Source: Streptomyces globosus (GTDB taxonomy: Bacteria > Actinomycetota > Actinomycetes > Streptomycetales > Streptomycetaceae). From it: a stretch of 64,000 bases of DNA. The translations under genes were made by a program, and so were the position numbers. Positions 33,298 through 45,200 of this stretch are shown here, piece by piece. Each line of letters starts with the position of its first letter. Position 1 is the first letter of the stretch. Under the pieces are notes generated by a model. The model was given only the letters and a program-made list of their open reading frames with translations, did not search any database and was not told where the DNA came from. The DNA lies in assembly GCF_003325375.1 (NCBI RefSeq), contig NZ_CP030862.1, forward strand, positions 2,793,501-2,857,500, written 5' to 3'.

Positions 33298-36200
33298 GTG
33301 GATATGGGCAACGAGCAGAAACTCCGGGACTACCTCAAGCGGGCCGGCGCGGACCTGCAGCGCTCGAGGCAGCGGGTGCACGAGCTGGAGGCGGCCGCCA
33401 CCGAGCCGATCGCCATCGTCGGCATGAGCTGCCGCTACCCCGGCGGGGTGGCCTCCCCCGAAGAACTGTGGACCATGCTCGTGGAGGAGCGGGACGGCAT
33501 CACCGGCCTGCCCTCCGACCGCGGGTGGGAACTCGACCCCGCCGACGGTCCCACCGACATCCGCGGCGGATTCCTCCGCGGCGCCGCCGACTTCGACTCG
33601 GCCTTCTTCGGCATCTCGCCCCGCGAGGCCCTGTCCATGGACCCGCAGCAGCGGGTGCTGCTGGAGGCGTCCTGGGAGGCCTTCGAGCGGGCCGGCATCG
33701 ACCCGCTCGCGCTGCGCTCCACCCGGACCGGCATGTTCGTCGGCGCGATGCCGCAGGAGTACCGCACCGGGCCCGACGACGACGTCCAGGGCTTCGTCCT
33801 GACCGGCAACGCGACCAGCATCATCTCCGGCCGCCTGGCCTACGTCCTCGGCACGGTCGGCCCCGCCGTGACGGTCGACACCGCCTGCTCCTCCTCCCTC
33901 GTCGCCCTGCACCTGGCCGCGCAGTCGCTGCGCTCCGGGGAGTCCGAACTCGCGCTCGCCGCGGGCGTCACCGTCATGTCCAGCCCCACCACCTTCGTCG
34001 AGTTCGCCCGGCAGGGCGGCCTGGCCGCGGACGGCCTCTGCCGCTCCTTCGCCGACTCCGCAAGCGGCACCGGCTGGGCCGAGGGCGTCGGCGTACTCGT
34101 CCTGGAGCGGCTCTCGGACGCCCGCCGCAACGGGCACCGCGTGCTGGCCGTCGTCCGCGGCACCGCCGTCAACCAGGACGGCGCGAGCAACGGCCTGACC
34201 GCCCCCAACGGCCCCTCCCAGCAGCGGGTCATCGAACAGGCGCTGCGCGGCGCCCGGCTCTCCGCCGACCAGGTGGACGTGGTCGAGGCCCACGGCACCG
34301 GCACCACCCTCGGCGACCCGGTCGAGGCTCAGGCGCTCCTCGCCACCTACGGGCAGAACCGCTCCCAGGACCGGCCGCTGCTCCTCGGCTCCGTGAAGTC
34401 CAACATCAGCCACACCCAGGCCGCGGCCGGTGTGGCCGGCGTCATCAAGATGGTGCTCGCCCTGCGGCACGGGCTGCTGCCCCGGACCCTGCACGTGGAC
34501 CAGCCGTCCACCCACGTGGACTGGTCGGCCGGCGCCGTACGCCTGCTCACCGAGCCCACCCCCTGGCCCCGGCGCGAGGAACCGCGCCGGGCCGGCGTCT
34601 CCTCCTTCGGCCTCAGCGGCACGAACGCGCACGCCATCATCGAGCAGGCCCCCGAGGACACGGACGCCGACGCGGCCGAGCCGCAGACCACCCGGCCCGC
34701 CACGCCGGGCACGCTGCCGTGGCTGGTGTCCGGCCGGACCCCGGCGGCCCTGCGCGGCCAGGCCGCCCGGCTGCTGGAGTTCCTGGCCGCGGACCCGCAG
34801 CACTCCGACACCGACCTCGCGTACTCCCTCGCCACCACCCGCGCCGGTCTGGAGCACCGCGCCGTGATCACGGCCGCCGACCGCGCCGGGGTGCAGGCCG
34901 CGCTCACCGCCCTCGCGGACGGTGAGGACGGCACCGCCGTGCGGGGCGCCGTCCAGGGGCGCACCAGGCTCGGCTTCCTCTTCGCCGGGCAGGGCTCCCA
35001 GCGGGCCGGCATGGGCCGCGAGCTGTACGCCCGCTTCCCGGTGTTCGCCGCCGCCCTCGACGAGGTGCTGGCGGCCCTGGACCAGTGCGACCACGGGCAC
35101 GACGTCCCGCTGCGCGAGGTGCTGTTCGCCGCCGAGGGCAGCCGTGAGGCGGCCCTCCTCGACCGCACCGGCTACGCCCAGCCCGCCCTGTTCGCCGTCG
35201 AGGTCGCCCTCTTCCGGCTCGTCCGGTCCCTCGGAATCACGCCGGACTACCTCACCGGCCACTCCATCGGCGAGATCGCCGCCGCCCACGTCGCCGGGGT
35301 GTTCACCCTCGCCGACGCGTGCACGCTGGTCTCCGCCCGGGCCCGCCTGATGCAGGCCCTTCCGGAGGGCGGCGCCATGATCGCCGTCCAGGCCACCGAG
35401 GAGGAGGTCCTCGGCCGCCTCACCGACGCGGTCGCGGTCTCCGTCGCCGCCGTCAACGGACCCCACGCCGTCGTCGTGGCCGGGGCCGCGGACGAAACCG
35501 CGGCCGTCGCCGCGCACTTCGACGCGATGGGCCGCAAGACGCGGCCGCTGCGCGTCTCGCACGCCTTCCACTCGCCCCTGATGGAGCCGATGCTGGAGGA
35601 GTTCCGCGCCGTCGTCGCCGGACTCGACCCGCAAGCCCCCGCCATCCCGGTGATCTCCACCCTCACCGGCGTCCCCGCCACCGCCGAGCAGCTCGCCTCC
35701 CCCGCATACTGGGCCGACCACGCACGCCACGCCGTCCGCTTCGCCGACGCACTCGACTGGCTCACCGGCCACGGCGCCGGAGCCTTCCTCGAACTCGGCC
35801 CCGACGGAGTGCTGTCCGCCCTCGCCCAGGCCCACCCCGGTGCCGACAGCCTCACCGACCTGGCCGCGAGCCCGCTGCTGCGCCCGGGCCGCCCCGAGGC
35901 CGACACCTTCACCGAGGGCCTCGCCGCCCTGCACGTACGCGGCATCCGCGTCCAGTGGGACGGCTGGTTCGCCGGCACCGGGGCCCGCCCCGTCGACCTG
36001 CCCACGTACGCCTTCGAACACCGCGCCTACTGGCCCCGCACGGCGCTCGGCCGGCACGCCGGCGACGTGCGCGGCGCCGGCCTGGGCGCCGCCCGCCACC
36101 CGCTGCTGGCCGCCGCCGTGTCCCTCGCGAACTCCGACGGACTCCTGCTCACCGGCCGGCTCTCCGTCCGGTCCCACCCCTGGCTGGCCCAGCACGCCGT

Positions 36201-39200
36201 ACGCGGCACCGTCCTGCTGCCCGGCACCGGCTTCCTGGAACTGGCCGTCCGGGCAGGCGACGAGGTCGGCTGCGACCGCATCGAGGAACTCACCCTCGCC
36301 GCACCCCTGCTCCTGCCCGAAGAGGGCGGCGTACAGGTGCAGGTGTGGGTCGGCAGCCCCGACGAGACCGGCCGCCGCACCCTGACCGTCCACTCCCGGC
36401 CCGACGCCGGCCAGGACGGGGCAGCCGCGGACGAACTGCCCTGGACCCAGCACGCCCAGGGCGTGCTGGCCGCCACGGACCGGCAGGCCCCGGCCGGGGA
36501 CGGGTTCGCGGCCGGGGCCTGGCCCCCGGCCGACGCGCGCCCGCTGGACCTCGACGGGTTCTACGGGCGGATGGCCGACACCGGCTTCACGTACGGACCC
36601 CTGTTCCAGGGAGTGCGCGCCGCCTGGCGCGCCGGAGACGACGTGTACGCCGAGGTGGCGCTTCCCGAGACCGGGACCGCCGCCGACGCGTTCGGCATCC
36701 ACCCCGCCCTCCTCGACGCCGCCCTGCATCCCTGCGCCTTCCTCGACCTCGGCGAACACGGCCGCGGCGGACTGCCCTTCGCCTGGCAGGACGTCAGCCT
36801 GCACGCCACCGGCGCCACCGCCGTCCGCGTGAAGCTCTCCGCCGCCGGTGACGACGCGGTCACCCTGGCCGTCGCCGACACCGAGGGCCGGCCGGTCGCC
36901 ACCGTCGGCTCGCTCATCCTGCGCGCCCTGCCCGAGGCCGACCTGAGCCCCGCCGCCGCACTGGCCCGCGAAGCCCTGTTCGAACTGCGCTGGACCCGGC
37001 TCCGCGGCACCACCGCCCAACCGGCCCCGGCCTCCGTCGCGGTCCTCGGCGAGGACCCGTACGGCCTCGGCACCCCGCTCGTGCGGGCCCCGGGCGCCGA
37101 GACGCCCGCCCTGGTCCTCGCCCCCGCCGCCGCCGCGCCCGCCGAGGACCCGGCCGCCGCCGCGCACGCCCTGACCGCGCGCGTCCTGCGGCAGATCCAG
37201 GACTGGCTCGCCGACGACGCCACGGCCGACGCCCGGCTGACCTTCGTCACGTGCGGCGCCGTCGCCGCGTCCGACGACGAGGGCGTCACCGACCTCGCGG
37301 CCGCCGCAGTCTGGGGCCTCGTACGCTCCGCGCAGGCCGAGCACCCCGGCCGGTTCGGCCTGCTCGACCTCGACCCCGACGCACCCGCCCCCGTACCCCC
37401 GCAGGCCCTCGCCGGTGACGAGCCGCAGCTGGCCGTCCGGGACGGCTCCGTGCTGACCGCCCGGCTCGCCCGGGCCCGCCGGGAGCCGGCCGAGGCCGTC
37501 CTCGACCCCGAGGGCACCGTCCTGATCACCGGCGGCCTCGGCGGCCTCGGCCGGTCCCTGGCCCGCCACCTGGTCGCCGAGCGCGGCGTACGCCACCTGC
37601 TGCTGGCGAGCCGGCGCGGTCCCGCCGCCGAAGGCGCCGCCGCGTTCGCCGACGAACTGTGCGCCCTCGGCGCGCAGGTCGCCGTCGAGGCATGCGACCT
37701 GACCGACCGGGCCGCCGTCACCCGGCTGCTCGCCGCCGTCCCCGCCGCGCACCCGCTCACCGCCGTGGTGCACACGGCCGGGGTCCTCGACGACGGCGTG
37801 CTCACCTCCCTCACCCCCGAACGCGTCAGCGCCGTCCTGCGGCCCAAGGCCGACGCCGTCTGGCACCTGCACCAGGCCACCGCGGAACTCTGCCCCGGCC
37901 TGGCCGCCTTCGTGGTGTTCTCCTCCCTCTCCGGCTCCGCCGGAGCCCCCGGCCAGGGCAACTACGCCGCCGCGAACGCCTTCCTCGACGCCCTCGCGCA
38001 GCAGCGGCGCGCCGCCGGACTGCCCGCCCTCTCGCTCGGCTGGGGCCCGTGGGCCCCCACCGCCGGCATGACGGGCGGCATGACCGCCGCCGACCTGGAG
38101 CGCCTGGCCCGCCTGGGCACCCCCGCCCTCACCGAGCGGGACGGACTCGCCCTCTTCGACGCCGCCCTCGCCGTGGACGCGCCCGTCCTGCTGCCGGCCC
38201 GGCTCGACCTGCCGGTCCTGCGCGCGCTGGGCGACGTACCGCCGCTGCTCCGCGGACTGGTCCGGGGCCCCGCCCGGCGTTCCGCCGTCGCCGGATCCGA
38301 GGCCGCCGCCGGACTCGTCCAGCGGCTCGCCCGCCTCGACGGGGCGGACCGCGCCGCGGCCGTCACCGACCTCGTCCGCGCCCAGGTCGCCGCCGTACTG
38401 CGGCACGGCGGACCCGAGGACGTGGACCCTGCGCGCCGCTTCCAGGACCTCGGCTTCGACTCGCTCACCGCCGTCGAACTCCGCAACCGGCTGCGCACCA
38501 CCACCGGACTGCGCACCTCCGCCACCGTGATCTTCGACTACCCGACGGTCACCGCCCTCGCCGGCCACCTCCTCGACGAACTCACGGGAGACCAGGGCGC
38601 CGCCGCCGTGGCCGCCGCCCCGCGCACCGCCGCGGCATCGGAGGACCCGATCGTCATCGTCGGCATGAGCTGCCGCTACCCGGGCGGCGTCGCCTCGCCC
38701 GACGACCTGTGGCAGCTGGTCCGCGCGGGCACCGACGCCATCTCCGGCCTGCCCACCGACCGCGGCTGGGACCTCGACACGCTCTACCACCCGGACCCGG
38801 ACCACCCCGGCACCGCCTACACCCGCTCCGGCGGATTCCTGCACGAGGCCGCCGAGTTCGACCCCGGCTTCTTCGGGATGAGCCCGCGCGAGGCGCTCGC
38901 CACCGACGCCCAGCAGCGGCTCCTGCTGGAGGCCTCCTGGGAGGCGATCGAACGTGCGGGCATCGACCCGCTCTCGCTGCGCGGCTCACAGACCGGCGTG
39001 TTCGCCGGTGTCATGTACAACGACTACGCCGCGACCCTCGCCGACAGCCGCTTCGAAGGCCACCAGGGCAGCGGCACCTCGCCGTCCATCGCCTCCGGCC
39101 GCGTGTCCTACACCCTCGGCCTCGAAGGCCCGGCCGTCACCGTGGACACCGCCTGCTCCTCCTCGCTCGTCGCCATGCACTGGGCCATGCAGGCCCTGCG

Positions 39201-42200
39201 CGCCGGCGAGTGCTCGCTCGCCCTCGCGGGCGGCGTCACCGTCATGTCCACCCCGACCTCCCTCATCGAGTTCTCCCGCCAGCGCGGCCTCTCCCCGGAC
39301 GGCCGCTGCAAGGCGTACTCGGACGGCGCCGACGGCGTCGGCTGGTCGGAGGGCGTCGGCATCCTCGTCCTGGAACGGCTCTCCGACGCCCGCCGCAACG
39401 GACACACCGTCCTCGCCGTGGTCCGCGGCTCCGCCGTCAACCAGGACGGCGCCTCCAACGGGCTCACCGCGCCCAACGGGCCGTCCCAGCAGCGCGTCAT
39501 CCGCCAGGCCCTGGCCGGCGCCGGCCTGACCACCGCGGACGTCGACGTCGTCGAGGGACACGGCACCGGCACCACCCTCGGCGACCCCATCGAGGCCCAG
39601 GCGCTGCTCGCGACCTACGGCCGGGACCGCGACGCCGAGCGCCCGCTGCTGCTCGGCTCGGTCAAGTCCAACATCGGCCACACCCAGGCCGCCGCCGGCG
39701 TCGCCGGCGTCATCAAGATGGTCATGGCCCTGCGCCACGGCATCGCCCCGCGCAGCCTGTACGCGGCCGAGCCCTCCCGGCACGTCGAGTGGCAGGACGG
39801 CGCCGTCGAGCTGCTGGCCGAGGAGACGGCCTGGCCCGAGACCGGCCGGCCGCGCCGCGCCGGTGTCTCCTCCTTCGGCATCAGCGGCACCAACGCCCAC
39901 GTCGTCATCGAGCAGGCGCCCGCCCTGCCCGCGCCCGCCGCGGGCGCGGAGACCCAGGTCACCGCCTGGCCGCTGTCCGGCCGCACCCGGGCCGCGCTGC
40001 GCGACCAGGCCGTCCGGCTCCGCGCGTACGCAGAAGCCCACCCCGAGCTCGACCCGGCCGACATCGGCCTCTCCCTCGCCACCACCCGGTCCGCCTTCGA
40101 ACAGCGCGCCGTCGCCGTCGGCGGCCGCGCCGAACTGCTGCGCGCCCTGCGCGCGCTGGCCCGCGGCGAGGCCGACCCGGCCCTGTGCGAAGGCGAGACC
40201 GGCCCGGCCGGGCTCGGCTTCCTCTTCGCCGGGCAGGGCTCCCAGCGGGCCGGCATGGGCCGCGAGCTGTACGCCCGCTTCCCGGTGTTCGCCGCCGCCC
40301 TCGACGAGGTGCTGGCGGCCCTGGACCAGTGCGACCACGGGCACGACGTCCCGCTGCGCGAGGTGCTGTTCGCCGCCGAGGGCAGCCGTGAGGCGGCCCT
40401 CCTCGACCGCACCGGCTACGCCCAGCCCGCCCTGTTCGCCGTCGAGGTCGCCCTCTTCCGGCTGGTCACCTCGCTCGGCGTGCGCCCCGGCCCGCTGCTC
40501 GGCCACTCCGTCGGCGAGATCGCCGCCGCGCACTGCGCCGGTGTGTTCACCCTCGCCGACGCGTGCGCGCTGGTCTCCGCCCGCGCCCGCCTGATGCAGG
40601 AGCTGCCCGAGGGCGGTGCCATGGTCTCCCTCGAGGCCGCCGAGGACGAGGTCCTCGCCCGGCTCACCGACGGGGTCTCCGTCGCCGCCGTCAACGGCCC
40701 CCGCGCGGTCGTCATCGCCGGGGAGGAGGCCGGCGTCCTGTCGCTGGCAGAGCAGTTCACCGCGCAGGGCCGCAGGACCAAGCGGCTGCGGGTCAGCCAT
40801 GCCTTCCACTCGGCCCGCATGGAACCCGTGCTCGACGCCTTCCGCGCCGTCGCCGAGCAGCTGGCGTACAGTCCCCCCGTCCTCGACGTGGTGTCCAACC
40901 TGACCGGCACCATCGCCACCGCCGAGGAGCTGTGCACCCCCGGCTACTGGGTGGAGCACGTCCGCGGCACCGTCCGCTTCGCCGACGGAGCGGCTGCCGC
41001 CCGGGCCGCCGGGGCCACCGCCTTCCTCGAACTCGGCCCGGACGGCGTGCTGTCCGCCCTCGCCCAGGACGTCCTCGGGGACGACACCGAATGCGTCCCG
41101 CTGCTGCGCGCCGGCCGCGCCGAGGAGCGGAGCGTCACCGCCGCCCTCGCCCGGCTCCACGTACGCGGGACCGCCGTGGAATGGGCCGCCTACCACGCCC
41201 CGACCGGCGCCCGCCGGGTCGAACTGCCCACGTACGCCTTCCAGCACGAGCGCTACTGGCCCGAGCGGACCACCGCCGCGGCGGCCTCCGCGGCCGGGGG
41301 CCCCGCCGACGCCGCCCTGTGGGGCGCCGTCGAGCGCGGCGACACCGACGGCGTGGCCGGCATCCTCGGCCTGCGCGACGAACAGCACGCCGGCCTCGCC
41401 GCGCTGCTGCCCGCCCTGTCGACGTACCGGCGCCACCACGCCGAGCAGACCCTGCTGGACTCCGCCCGCTACGGGATCCGGTGGCAGCAGGTCCGCGCGG
41501 GCGCCGCCCCCGTCCTCGACGGCACCTGGCTCGTCCTGACCGCCGACGGGATCGAGGACGCCGAGCTGCTGGACGCCCTGCGCGGCCACGGCGCCCGGTT
41601 CACCCGCCTCGTCCTGGACGACGCCTGCCTGGACCGCGCCGAACTCGCGGCCCGGCTCACCGGGGCGGGGGAGCACCACGGCCTCCTGTCCCTGCTGCCG
41701 CTCGCCGACGGCGGCGGTCTCCAGGGCACCGGTCTGCCCGCCGGCCTGGCGCTCGGGGTGGCCCTCGCCCAGGCCCTGCACGACACCGGCAGCACCGCCC
41801 CGCTGTGGACGGTCACCCGGGGCGCCGTCTCCACCGGCGGCGCCGACCCGGTCACCCGGCCCGTCCAGGCCGCCGCCTGGGGCCTGGGACGGGTCGCCGC
41901 CCTGGAACGCCCGCAGGCCTTCCACGGCCTGGTCGACCTGCCCGAGAGCCTCTCCGCGCCCGCCGTGCAGCGCCTCGTCAGCGCGCTGGCCACCACCCCG
42001 GGCGAGGCCGCCGAGGACCAGCTCGCCCTGCGCGGCAGCGCCGCCTACGCCCGCCGCCTGGTGCGCCGGCCCGCCGCCGAACTCCCCAGGGACGGGGCCT
42101 TCCAGGTCACCGGCACGGTGCTCGTCACCGGAGGCACCGGTGCGCTCGGCGCCGAGGTGGCCCGCCGGCTCGCCGAACGCGGAGCAGCCCACCTGATCCT

Positions 42201-45200
42201 CACCAGCCGGCGCGGCCCCGAGGCCCCCGGCGCCGCCGAGCTGGCGGAGGAGATCCGGCAGCTGGGCGCCGACGTCACCGTCGCCGCCTGCGACGTCGCC
42301 GACCGGGACGCGCTGGCCGCCCTGCTGGCCTCCGTGCCCGCCGAGCACCCGCTGACCGGCGTGGTCCACGCGGCCGGTCTCGGCCAGGCCTCGCCGCTCG
42401 CCGCCACCCCGCTCGCCGACGTGCGCGCGTACACCGACGCCAAGATGCTCGGCGCGGCCCACCTCGACGCCCTGCTGGACGGCCGGGACCTGGACTTCTT
42501 CGTCCTGTTCTCCTCCGTCGCCGGCATCTGGGGCAGCGCCGGCCAGAGCGCCTACGCCGCCGCCAACGCCTATCTCGACGCCCTCGCCGAGCACCGCCGC
42601 GCCCGCGGCCTGACCGCCACCTCCGTGGCCTGGGGCCCCTGGGCCGAGGCCGGCATGGCCACCCACGAGGCCGTCTCCGACAGCCTCGCCCGACAGGGCC
42701 TGCGCCTCCTCGCGCCCGCCACCGCCCTGGCCGAACTCGACCGGGCGATCCTCCGGCAGGACACCGCCGTCACCGTCGCCGACGTCGACTGGGCCGCATA
42801 CGTCCCCGTCTTCACCGCGGCCCGCCCCAGCCGGCTCTTCGACGAACTGCCCGACGTGCGCGCACTCGCCGCGGCACCGAAGACCGAGGCCGCCGCCTCG
42901 GAGTTCGTACGCAAGGTCCGCGCGCTGCCCGAGGCCGACCGGGACCGGACGCTCGTGGACCTGGTGCGCCGCGAGGCCGCCACCGTCCTCGGGCACTCCT
43001 CCGCCGAGTCCGTCGCCCCCACCCGCGCCTTCCGCGACGCCGGTTTCGACTCGCTGACCGCCGTCGAGCTGCGCAAGCGGCTGGCGGCCGTGACCGGCCT
43101 GGCGCTGCCCAGCACCATGGCCTTCGACCACCCGACGCCCCTCGCCCTCGCCGCCTTCCTGCGCGGCGAGATCCTCGGCGCCGCCGAGGTCCAGGCCGCC
43201 CCGCGGGCCGCACTCGCGGGCCGGTACGACGAACCCATCGCCATCGTCGGCATGAGCTGCCGCTTCCCCGGCGGGGCCGGCTCCCCGCAGCAGTTCTGGC
43301 AGCTGATCGCCGACGGCGTCGACGCCGTCTCCGAGTTCCCCGCCAACCGCGGCTGGGACGAGGACCTGTTCGACGCCGACCCCGACGCGGGCGGCAAGAC
43401 GTACTCCACCCGCGGCGGATTCCTCCACGAGGCGGGGGAGTTCGACGCCGGGTTCTTCGGCATCTCCCCCCGCGAGGCACTCTCCATGGACCCGCAGCAG
43501 CGGCTCCTGCTGGAGACCACCTGGGAGGCCTTCGAATCGGCGGGCATCGACCCGGCCGCCGTACACGGCAGCGCCACCGGCACCTTCATCGGCTCCACCT
43601 ACCAGGAGTACGGCACCGGCATGGACGACGCGTCCGCCGGCCACGCCGTCACCGGCACCAGCCCCAGCGTGCTCTCCGGCCGTCTCGCCTACCTCTTCGG
43701 CCTCGAAGGCCCGGCCGTCACCGTCGACACCGCCTGCTCCTCCTCGCTGGTGGCCCTGCACCTGGCCTGCCAGTCCCTGCGCAACGGGGAGAGCTCGCTC
43801 GCACTGGCGGGCGGCGCCACCGTGATGACCAACCCGAACGCGTTCATCGCCTTCAGCCGGCAGCGGGCCCTGGCTGCCGACGGCCGCTGCAAGCCGTTCT
43901 CCGAGGCCGCCGACGGCATGACCCTCGCCGAAGGCGTCGGCGTCCTCGTCCTGGAGCGGCTCTCCGACGCCCGCGCCAACGGGCACGACATCCTCGCCGT
44001 GGTCCGCGGCTCCGCCATCAACCAGGACGGCGCCTCCAACGGGCTCACCGCCCCCAACGGCCCCTCCCAGCAGCGCGTCATCCGCCAGGCCCTCAGCAAC
44101 GCGGGCGTGACGGCCGCCGACATCACCGCCGTCGAGGCCCACGGCACCGGCACGGCCCTCGGGGACCCCATCGAGGCCCAGGCCCTCCAGGCCGTCTACG
44201 GCCAGGCCCACGACGCCGAGAACCCGCTGCTGCTCGGCTCCGTCAAGTCCAACATCGGCCACACGCAGTCCGCTGCCGGCGTCGCCGGCGTCATCAAGAT
44301 GGTCATGGCACTGCGGGGCGGACTGCTCCCGCGGACCCTGCACGCCGACGAGCCGTCCTCGCACATCGACTGGAGCGGCGGCACGGTCGCCCTCCTGCAG
44401 GCCCCCGCCGCCTGGCCGGCCGGCGAGCGGGTCCGCCGCTGCGCCGTGTCCTCCTTCGGCATCAGCGGCACCAACGCGCACGTGGTCCTGGAGGAGGCCC
44501 CGGCCGCCGACCCGGCCCCGGCCACGCCGGCCCCGGCCGACCCGGCCGGGACCGCCGGGCAGGCGTCCGACCCGGGCGGCGCCGTGATCCCGTGGGTGCT
44601 GTCCGCCAGGACGCCCGCGGCGCTGCGCGGCCAGGCCGCGCGGCTCGCCGAGCACCTCGACCGCCTCGGCCCGGACTCCGCCGCCGCACGGCCGGCCGAC
44701 ATCAGCCACTCGCTGGCCTCCACCCGCGCGCTCTTCGAGCACCGTGCCGTCGTCCTCGGCGACAGCGCCGGGGACCTGCGCCGGCACCTGGAGGCCCTCG
44801 CGACCGGCGGCGCGTCCACCTCCGTCGTCCAGGCCGCCGCCGACCTCGACGGCAAGACCGTGTTCGTCTTCCCCGGCCAGGGCGCGCAGTGGGCCGGAAT
44901 GGCCGCCGAACTCCTCGACCAGTCACCGGTCTTCGCCGAACGGCTGCACGAGTGCGCCGCAGCCCTGTCGGCCTACACCGACTGGTCGCTCGTCGACGTC
45001 CTGCGCCAGGCCGACGGCGCGCCGTCCCTCGACCGGGTCGACGTCGTCCAGCCCGCGAGCTTCGCCGTCATGGTGTCGCTGGCCCACCTGTGGGCCTCGT
45101 ACGGCATCACCCCCGACGCGGTCCTCGGCCACTCGCAGGGCGAGATCGCGGCGGCCGCCGTCGCCGGGGCCCTCACCCTGGACGACGCCGCCCGCGTGGT

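Noticed and set aside
33298..33900. A KSQ-type or other loading module at the PKS start
   Set aside because: The first KS has the active Cys in DTACSSS and is preceded by a docking helix, so it is an extension module.
33190..38844. Very long open frames on the opposite strand and other frames of the PKS (for example minus 33190-38844, minus 38986-44787, minus 44923-53946, plus 40563-50300)
   Set aside because: High GC at third positions removes stops in other frames. These translations are Arg/Pro/Gly/Ala-rich without domains, while the plus frame has perfect PKS motifs throughout.
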